Assembly: GCA_003439945.1 (NCBI GenBank)
Contig: QVRM01001294.1
Coordinates: 33,624 to 97,623 of the forward strand
Origin: Dermanyssus gallinae
Lineage: Eukaryota; Arthropoda; Arachnida; Mesostigmata; Dermanyssidae
Direction of reading: 5' to 3'
Length of the DNA: 64,000 nucleotides
Under the pieces are notes generated by a model. The model saw only the letters and a program-made list of their open reading frames with translations. It ran no database searches and was not told where the DNA came from. Positions 57,060 through 64,000 of this stretch are shown one piece after another (position 1 is the first letter of the stretch; each line of letters opens with the position of its first letter). The position numbers and the translations under genes are program-made.

Positions 57060-58011
57060 TTGCTGCACCACACCCCCTCCGAAACAGGCGACCCTACACC
57101 GCTATTACTCTTCCGCCAACTCGACTCATTTACCGCGAGAATTGAGGGAGTTAGCCCAATGTTCACCGAAGGAGAGATTGCCCACGAACTGGCAGAACAC
57201 GGAGTTACCAAAGCACGTCGGCTATATCGTTCGTCCCCTGGTGGGAGAATACCGCTGACGAAGGTAATCCTCAGTTTTTCTTGCCAGTCACCGGTGTCCG
57301 TCTTTCTCGGTCACAGATCTCACCCGGTTGTCCTGGAACCGGGTCAGGCAAGAATCTGCTTTAAATGCTTGAAACCCGGACATCTTGCCAACAAGTATTT
57401 GGGAAAAAAGCTCTGCAAGAATTGCGGAGGCCCGGATCACACCGCCGACTCCTGCCGTAGCGCTCCGAGGTGTGTGAACTGCCAGGGACCTCACCAGGCG
57501 AGATCTTTCTCATGCCCGCGGCTAGCTTACCTGCGTTAAAAGAGTAGAATAATGCTCGAGGGCCGCATGCTCCAGCAGGTTACAGCGGAATACCCCAACG
57601 CGGTCATCGGTGAAGCTGTCCAGTGTCGCTCGGCTTCTATCCAAGAGGCCCGTCTTCCGAAATACGGGGTCCCACCTACGCTACTGTGGTCAGGGGGATT
57701 TCGCCAGCAGCAGAGGCCGAACGCAGGTTGTTCTACCTAACCCAAAACCCATACCGAAGATCCAGGGGAAGAAACGCAGCTACAGGTCGCCTACGGACAA
57801 GACCCACTGCTCCCGCCGTTCGAAAAAGACCCCGAGAACAAGTAAGTCTTGCCAGAGCGCCGATACCGGCTCGTCGCTCTCGGGACTGGCTGATCTTCTG
57901 CAGGGAATTAGACCAGAATTATCTGCCGTGTTGAGGTCCCTAGAGGAAGCGTTGCGACCTCTCATCGGACTGCTTTCCGTAGTGGGCAAGTTAAAAGATC
58001 TCGGCTTGTAA
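57060..58011 (+). pseudogene. Family A ORF1 (gag-like, three CCHC knuckles)
   Basis: The first 160 codons are open: an N-terminal gag-like domain (LFRQLDSFTARIEGVSPMFT; ELAEHGVTKARRLYRS), then knuckles CFKCLKPGHLANKY (fourth Cys changed to Tyr), CKNCGGPDHTADSC and CVNCQGPHQARSFSC (about 57355-57520). A stop near 57538 and frame changes lead to a Ser/Arg-rich segment and the C-terminal block SGLADLLQGIRPELSAVLRS (about 57880-57940). The stop TAA at 58009-58011 shares its last A with the ORF2 ATG. Nucleic-acid-binding role inferred from the knuckles. Confidence 0.8.
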
Positions 58012-58013
58012 TG
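58009..58013 (+). promoter_or_regulatory. TAATG stop-start overlap coupling ORF1 and ORF2
   Basis: The ORF1 stop TAA and ORF2 start ATG share one A. The same TAATG is conserved in copy A1 (539-543). In the R1-clade element SART1 a UAAUG overlap is known to drive termination-reinitiation of ORF2. A similar role here is inference. Confidence 0.65.
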
Positions 58014-60386
58014 ACAGACCACAACAAGAACACGCCCAACTTCGCGCCTGCTGTCCTCCGCCTCCCCGATGGTGGGAAGGATGACCGGTCATTGGCGGGT
58101 ATCCTCCGGAAGGACCTTCGCGACTTTGCTCAGAGGAGACGGTTTGACGATGACAGTAGCCCTCCTTCAAGCCTACGTGCCCGGCAGCGCACAGTTGACA
58201 CCGTCCGGCTAGCCATTACCAAGCTCTCAGAAGGCGATGTTTCTTCGGCGGCCAGGGTCTTAATCTCAGAAGACACGCTGGCACAGAAGCCCAGCGAGAC
58301 GGCTTTGCTGTGGGATAAACACCCCCCCCGCCCCTTCACGTCTGTCCTGGCCTAGCCCTCCTCACGTGCCCTTGCTATCAACCACATCAGCCGACAATGT
58401 TCGGTCTGCCATAAAAACGCCTTCGCGAAGCTCAGCCGCGGGTCAAGATTTTATCAGACCACGGCTCTTACAAGATCTGCTATCCCTCGCTCTAGAAGCT
58501 GCCGTGGACCGGTTTGCGGCTGCCCTGCCAAAGTCGTTAATCTTCTTCGCTGGGGTCCGCCGCTCTCCAAATGGCGACCGCTCATCTTTGGTGCCAGACT
58601 TTTCGCCCTTAAGAAGAAAGATGACAGCGTAAGGCCCATTGCATGTTCATCTGCAATTCGGAGGCTGGCGGCAAAGATTGGCATCTTAGAGAACAAGGCA
58701 GACATCTCGCATGCTCTTGATGTCCATCAGCTTTGGTTTGCGACACCGGGAGGATGCGAAACCGCAGTGCACTCGACTCGGTCCTTCCTGGAGTCACGCT
58801 CTGAAGCTACCCTTGTAGTCGAGTTTGACTTTAGAAATGCCTTTAACAGTATTCGAAGGGACCACTTATTGAGTGCGGTAAAAGCCCATGCCCCGAGTAT
58901 GTTCCACCAAGTTGAAGTAGATTATAAAGAGCCTTCCTGCCTTCTCCTGCCGCATGATGTGATAATGTTGCAAACTGGGGTGCAGCTGGGCGACCCGTTG
59001 GGTCCCCCCTTGTTCTGCCTGGCTGTCAAAGAGTTGGTCGACTCTCTTGAATGTTCTCTAAATGTATGGTGCTTGGACAACGGTGTTATGGGTAGCGCCC
59101 CCGATGCGGTACTAAGGGACATCCACCGAGCCAATGAGTTTGCTAAGCGGAGTGACTTGGCCCTAAACCCTGAAAAATGTGAGGTCCATGCTGTAGGAGG
59201 TGCTGCTGACTCCAAAGTGCTAGAGGCTCTCCCAGGGTGCAAGACTGTCGGCACGAATTTAGAGTTGCTAGGCGTCCCCCTATTCCCGCAAGGGGTTCCG
59301 GATGTCCTCGAGAAGTGGCTGGTCAAACTAGATGAAATGCAATGTCACGCATTCACTTAGTAGGTTCTCACCGAGGCCTTTTTCTTCTGAGATCATCATT
59401 TTCGGCCTTTCGTCTCAACAACTTGTTTCAAGGGGCAGACTGTTTGCGCTCGTGCGCGCCAACAAGCTCTACTCCCCGTTCTTTGGGGTGGCCTAGGGTT
59501 ACCTGATGCGACTGTCTTATCGGAGACAGCTCTGGCAGCTTCCCTCCATAGGTCTATGCAACAGGCAAGAATCCTCCTAGATTCTGTTGCTCTCACGGAC
59601 TTACTCGATAGCCACCGCAGAGCAGTTTATGAGCAAAGAGTTGAAAACCTCATCGCGGAATGCGCTACGGCTGCCGATAAAGCCAGGCTGCGCGCCGTCT
59701 CCTTCAAGGGGGCGGGCGCATGGCTCCACGCCATACCCTGTGCTCAGATCGGGACCCTGTTAGATGACGAGTCGGTAAGGATCGCGGTCTGACTTTGTTT
59801 AGGGACAGACCTTGTGCACACTCATGCCTGCGTCTGCGGAGACGTCGTCCGGCCAGATGGACGCCACGGGCTGTCCTGTATTGTCAGCGCAGGTAGGCGA
59901 GCAAGACACCAATCCTTTAACGAAACCTTTAGCAGAGCTCTACGATCCAGTGGTCTACCGTGCGTTCTGGAGCCCGTCGGACTAGACAGAGAGGGCGGGA
60001 AGAGACCTGACGGTCTGACGTTAACTCCGTTTGAGCGCGGATGCATGCTGGTTTGGGACGCGACAGTGACTGACTCATTAGCCCCTTCAATGATCAGTGC
60101 TGGCGCGGCTCAGGCTGGCCATGCATCGGCTCTCGCCGAGGCAGACAAGGTTAGAAAGAACCAGAACATCGGTTACCCGTACGAGTTTCACCCACTTGCC
60201 TTCGAGACCCTTGGCGGGCCGGGTCCGTCTATTCGCAGTTTGCTACAGAAAGTCGGGAAGCGGCTAATTCTAGCCAGCGGAGATAAGCGAGCGAGTGATT
60301 TTCTCAGGCAGCGTCTGTCGCTGGATGTGCAACGGGGCAATGCGGCCTCGGTTCGAGGAACCGAGACCACACTGGACCCCCCGTAA
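58011..60386 (+). pseudogene. Family A ORF2: RT with C-terminal CCHC and restriction-like endonuclease signature
   Basis: About 790 codons from the ATG at 58011 (MTDHNKNTPNFAP), with no APE domain before the RT. Pre-RT: TVDTVRLAITKLSEGDVSSA (about 58196-58255). RT: SSAAGQDFIRPRLLQDLLSL, KKKDDSVRPIACSSAIRRLA (about 58611-58670), EFDFRNAFNSIRRDHLLSAV (about 58821-58880), GVQLGDPLGPPLFCLAV (about 58978-59028) and motif C VWCLDNGVMG (about 59063-59093). Conserved post-RT block GAWLHAIPCAQIGTLLDDES (about 59716-59775). C-terminus: CVCGDVVRPDGRHGLSC (C-x-C-x9-H-x3-C, about 59827-59878), GRRARHQSFNETF, KRPDGLTLTP...LVWDAT (about 60003-60064) and PLAFETLGG. Breaks: TAG at 58353-58355, frame changes near 58360 and 58550, TAG at 59358-59360, and TGA at about 59790. 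Confidence 0.85.
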
Positions 60387-60482
60387 TAGTGCACACGTTC
60401 GCAGGGACCCAAATGTTTTGGTCCGATCGTGAATGATTGAATTCATTGAATAAAAATATTATTATTGTTATTTAAAAAAAAA

Positions 60483-61362
60483 TTGGGGGACCTAAACGTG
60501 TACCCGCCTAGGCTCACCCCTACTTCTCAATCCATCGAGCCGATGATAGCGGCGGCGTTTCCCCTACATACTGTGAGCGAGAGTTGCTGACGCAGAAACT
60601 CGCCCCCGCGCCGGTCACCCGTGTTAGCACTCAGTTTGATACCTAAGTCTTTGAGGATGATACTTGTGTTCTTGCTGATTACAACCTTAACCTACGACCA
60701 AGCCGCGGAGGTTTTATAGGGCCGCATTAGAACTGCAGTGTAACTTTGCAAGGTCAAAAATACAAAGGTCAAAGTCAAGGTAGTGGCCGAGAAAATCCAC
60801 CTCAACTCGCTTGGACGCTGAAGAGATAACTGGCGCGCTTCTAGGCGCAATTCAGGCACCGCAGATAGTGCAGAAGGAAAGAGACGAGGTGCAGGCAACG
60901 ACGCCGCCTCAGTCTCCGATACCTCCAGCCGTCTGTTTGCGATGTGCGCCGAAAGAACCGGAGGCCGTCCTGGCCTACCTAAGATTGCGAATAGCGACAG
61001 CCTGATCTCCGAAGGACCCATTCGGGTCTTTTCTGGCCCTTGAAGGCCTATCGGCAGCTGATCATATCTCTTGAGACCATTACTGCTTTAAAAGCGGTGA
61101 GAGGTCTGCTGTGATTGGCCGCCCCGTCGAACGTCTTGTTACCATCGCAACGGGAGCACCTTTATTACACGTTGCTCGCCAACAACGGGGAGGGAAGGTT
61201 CTCGGCGCCCTAGCGGCTCAAGCGTCTTCAGACGAGATTGTCCACCTAAGCCGTTCCGACGGACGGGCGCAGCGAGGAAGGGAGGAGTCCTTCTGCGGAA
61301 GTCGCAACCCCGCCCCCGCCTGCCTTGAACGGACAAACCTTAGTCGGAGTTCAAGTGGCTTT
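60483..61362. other. Unassigned GC-richer DNA
   Basis: Open frames on both strands (for example 60692-61021 minus and 61111 onward plus) show no recognisable domain until the R1 fragment. No host gene evidence. Confidence 0.4.
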
Positions 61363-61422
61363 AATAGTGTGGCCTGTCACTGTTGGAAGGCCGCACCTTC
61401 TAACGTGACAGGCCACTCCATT
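61363..61422. repeat. Long imperfect hairpin at the edge of an R1 fragment
   Basis: GTGGCCTGTCAC (61369-61380) pairs with GTGACAGGCCAC (61405-61416). The stem extends inward (GTTGGAAGG with CCTTCTAAC, one mismatch) and outward (AAT...ATT) to about 28 bp per arm with a loop of about five bases. Confidence 0.9.
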
Positions 61423-61645
61423 CCCTTGAAACGACAGGCAAAACACCCAGGCGTGCCGCGCGACACCGGCCTTACAGGAAAGGCGTACATCGAATATGTA
61501 TATGCCCTAAAGGTATCGCAGGTCTCGCGCAATCTCTCAAGGATTCTGCCGAAAGAAAAGGGCGGACGCGTCGTTAATTGCTTGCGTCCCATGTATGCTC
61601 CTAGGAACTCCAGCCTACCAAACTTTATCTCTAAAATAACAACCA
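61395..61645 (+). pseudogene. R1-clade post-RT fragment
   Basis: Plus strand: VTGHSIPLKRQAK, PGVPRDTGLTGKAYIEYVYA (canonical YLGVTLDxxLTG...H), SQVSRNLSRILPKEKGG and CLRPMYAPRNSSLP. Compare YLGVMLDTGLTGSARVKYAA in the R1 element at 18.4 kb. The right arm of the hairpin is the genuine coding strand and the left arm its inverted copy. Confidence 0.72.
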
Positions 61646-61699
61646 AGTTGTACGTTTTCTACAACAGTGGCTGTGACATCAAGTTCCTCCGTAATCGAT

Positions 61700-62852
61700 G
61701 AACTCGGGTGCGCTGCTTTAATTTGTTGAAGAACTCCCGCTTCCATGCTAATACTGTTATGCTCGCAGAGATAAACCACACGCGGACAGGAAGGCGATCC
61801 GGCCGCGGTGGAGCCATCACAGTTTACACACTTCGACCGTTTTGTGCAACTGGACGCCAGATAATCTTCACATTTGTTGCTGGCTTTGTGAAAAGTGCAT
61901 CTGTCCGTTAGATGCCCTTCTCGATTGTAGCGTAACTTTGGTTAATTGCGCTTCAGAACGACGAAGTGAATTTTGTACCCAGGAAAACAGGTACAGGCGG
62001 TTGACGGTCGAAGGTCAATATTACCTTGCTGAGTGGGGTCTTACCAGCGTGACCTGTGCGAAATGCTAGCTCTTTGCGTACTCCTCGTCTAAAAATCCGA
62101 TATCGACGCTTTGAATTCTCGCTTTGAGTGAGGTTAGAGCTGGTCAGGCCATCACCGGTGTCTCAGCGTAGCAGGCGAACGTTGCGGACGCATGTGAAAT
62201 CGGTCCTGGAAGATATCTTCGGATACTAGTACAGGAGACCCTTTCGTCCGTTTCTTTGTGGGGAACAGATAGAATTAGTCATTAGGAGTACACTATGCAC
62301 AAAACGGAAACTGTTGGTGAATTTTCGTGAATTGTGTGACAACCGAAAGGCTTTGCCACGAGGACAGACTGAGGTGAGCTGTAGTCGCATGTGCAGTGCA
62401 ATCACCAGGAAGCTGCAGAAGGGACCTCGCGGCTCCCTCCCATGAGTGGGTGAGTTACATGGTTTCCCGTTTCTGTGGAGTTTTCGTGCACTCGTGCGCC
62501 TGTCACGGACTACCACTGGATCGCGCGGTCGCCGTCTTCTTGGTTCGCCACGTCTAAGAGTGCAGGCTTAGCTCATAGTGGCTTACCGGCCCAGCCGAGC
62601 GCTGTGTGCCTGAGAAAACGAAGTTATCGTATCTCCGCACGCAGTTCAACAAACAGGCAGGCAAGCGCCAAGTAACGCGTTAAGATCTTTTTATACGTTA
62701 TAACAACATCTGAATATATTAATATAACAAACAAAAGCAGGTAAAGTGTAGTACAGGACGCATTAGGCTGGCCGATTGGGCCAACAGAGGCATGTACCTA
62801 TCGCCATCCCGCAAAGGCCCTAAGGGGCAGGGGGGGGGGGCGTAACCTGGAC
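61700..62852. other. Unassigned; may contain the 5'UTR of the following R1-clade element
   Basis: No convincing coding sequence. The last part (about 62680-62852), just before the ORF1 ATG and including a run of G at about 62830-62840, is probably 5'UTR, but its left border is not visible. Confidence 0.4.
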
Positions 62853-63905
62853 ATGGAGCCTGCCGAAGTTAATGATACTGAAGGATCGTCTAGGGAGACA
62901 GATCCTACAGACCCGACGAAGAAACTTGAAAAGGATAAGAAGGAAGGTACAGAAAGGGAACATGGCTATTCGGATAGCATCACAGCTGAGGAATACACCG
63001 GCCCGTTTGCTACAACAATAGACCTGGTAACGGCTCTTCACGAATACACGCAGGGAACACAAGGCGTTCATCTTAAGGTAAAGAACGGCGTGAAATCCCT
63101 ACTCCTGGAAGTGAATAAGGCTAAAAGACAGGAGCTGAAGGCAATAAAAGAAAGGACCCTTGAATTGCAATTGCAAGCTGAGGAAATAAAGGAAGCCCAA
63201 ACTAAAGTAATCGAGGCCTTGCAAGAAGATAACCGTAAGCTACTAGCGGAAATAGAAGAAATAATAGCCAATGATGGGCAGGTGCCACAAACAAAGAAGG
63301 CCTGTTGTCGCTGCCAACTTAGTCAGGCAGATAACATTAATGCCATGATAGAGGCTTGTGAAGACGAGCAGGACCTTACAACTTTGTTGGCCACCGATTG
63401 GCCAGTTGGGGTATACACACACACTAAACTGACCAAAAAGAGCATCGTTAAAGAGAGCCCAGTAAGGCTTATGATTGTCAGGGAAGACTCAAGGGATGAT
63501 AGTGTGACATGGGACAACATGTCAACTCAGTTCAGCGGGCTTAAAGGAGAGGCGGCTAAGAGACTAGGAGAGGTAATCTCCCGCCACGTCCAATAAACAG
63601 GAGACAGTGGAGAACCCATAAGTAAGGCATTAATCACCATGCGTTTGCCTAAAAACAGTGGCATTCTCCAGGAAAGTGAATTATTGGAGAAAACCATTGG
63701 GAAGGTAAAGGACATCATAGAGACGAGCAAGCACCATGACCGCGAAAGCGGCGTATCGTGCTATATGAGTAGCCAAGGGGATCAGCAGGGCGCCCGAAAG
63801 CTTCTTGAGTGTCTTTCCCGTAAGTTTAATCTAAAGCTCGCGATAACAACATGTAAAAGCGGCAGGAAAAAGATGGGCGAGAAAGAAAAAAACCAAAAAA
63901 AGTAG
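62853..63905 (+). pseudogene. R1-clade ORF1, N-terminal part, one nonsense codon
   Basis: ATG at 62853 (MEPAEVNDTEGSSRETD). A Lys/Glu-rich, heptad-like coiled-coil region follows (KAIKERTLELQLQAEEIKEA and following, residues about 95-140), then CCRCQLSQ, DLTTLLATDWPVGVYTHTK and KESPVRLMIVREDSRDD. TAA at 63594-63596 interrupts the frame; the related copy at 32.2 kb has GAA there, and translation past it continues in frame (TGDSGEPISKALITMRLPKN) to a TAG at 63903. After a frame change, TAIILKKRDTATYADMLQIQ (63930-63990) matches the conserved gag block of R1-clade ORF1 (..YA..L..). The element continues beyond the window, so ORF2 cannot be assessed. Confidence 0.82.
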
Positions 63906-64000
63906 GACTCAGTATCGCCCATCAACTACAGCCATCATTCTGAAGAAACGGGACACGGCAACATATGCCGACATGCTTCAAATTCAGAAAAATGTCGACG

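Larger units (their letters stand above)
56980..60482 (+). mobile_element. Family A retrotransposon, most complete copy (A4)
   Basis: About 3.5 kb from near the ORF1 start to a 3' end with GAATAAAAATATTATTATTG and a run of nine A (about 60473-60481). Both ORFs and their stop-start junction are recognisable. Left border and TSD were not found. Confidence 0.82.

Noticed and set aside
61022..61040. TCGGGTCTTTTCTGGCC shared with 40774-40790 as a possible regulatory element or TSD
   Set aside because: 17 bp only, with no further similarity on either side and the two sites 20 kb apart; probably chance or a trace of a shared repeat.

Overview
The window looks like animal nuclear DNA, most likely arthropod. 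R1-clade, R4/Dong-like and CR1/Jockey-like non-LTR retrotransposons, mariner and Tc1-like transposons and long (TA)n arrays all occur together. The exact taxon cannot be fixed from sequence alone. I found no host protein gene, rRNA, convincing tRNA or CRISPR. Essentially every coding signal belongs to a mobile element, and almost all are broken by frameshifts, stops, truncations, internal deletions or nested insertions. Family labels used here (A, A', B, D, E, F, G, H, J) are my own.

Layout. 1-5.8 kb: 5' fragment of a family A retroelement, an R1 scrap, a (TA)n array and a minus-strand family B (APE/RT) element. 6.6-10 kb: fragments of families D, A and E. 10.4-12 kb: minus-strand R1 and family H 3' ends. 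12.5-15 kb: a CR1/L2-like element (E2) carrying a 56-bp palindrome in its RT. 15-17.6 kb: minus-strand family G (gag plus endonuclease) interrupted by a family A fragment with a 12-bp target-site duplication (TSD). 18.3-22 kb: a long, degraded minus-strand R1-clade element. 22-25 kb: the best-preserved mariner, then a Tc1-like element in (TA)n. 25-28.6 kb: mostly unassigned, with a family D piece. 29.2-33.6 kb: a three-level nest (Tc1-like, then R1, then family B). 33.9-40.2 kb: family J RT, a duplicated anonymous repeat and a string of Tc1/mariner insertions in (TA)n. 40.8-45.8 kb: two complementary halves of an R4/Dong-like element in opposite orientations, around an R1 fragment. 45.8-53.2 kb: an R1 RT piece, then a long A' element whose 3'UTR received a family B copy with a 14-bp TSD and an internal 555-bp duplication. 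53.9-56.9 kb: RT fragments around a third mariner. 57-60.5 kb: the most complete family A element. 61.4-64 kb: an R1 fragment with a hairpin, then the 5' end of an R1-clade element running off the window.

The most distinctive family is A/A'. It has a gag-like ORF1 with CCHC knuckles, coupled by a stop-start overlap to an ORF2. ORF2 has no N-terminal APE domain but carries an RT, a CCHC motif and a C-terminal restriction-like endonuclease signature (RPDG...WDAT). This combines a two-ORF layout with an R2-type nuclease end. Both readable copies carry LDN rather than the usual xDD in the RT catalytic box. Proteins with this C-terminal signature are, to my knowledge, widespread but poorly named in invertebrate genomes, so novelty is uncertain.

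As a whole the window is a layered transposon graveyard, as expected of heterochromatin or possibly a piRNA-type locus. The latter is inference only.
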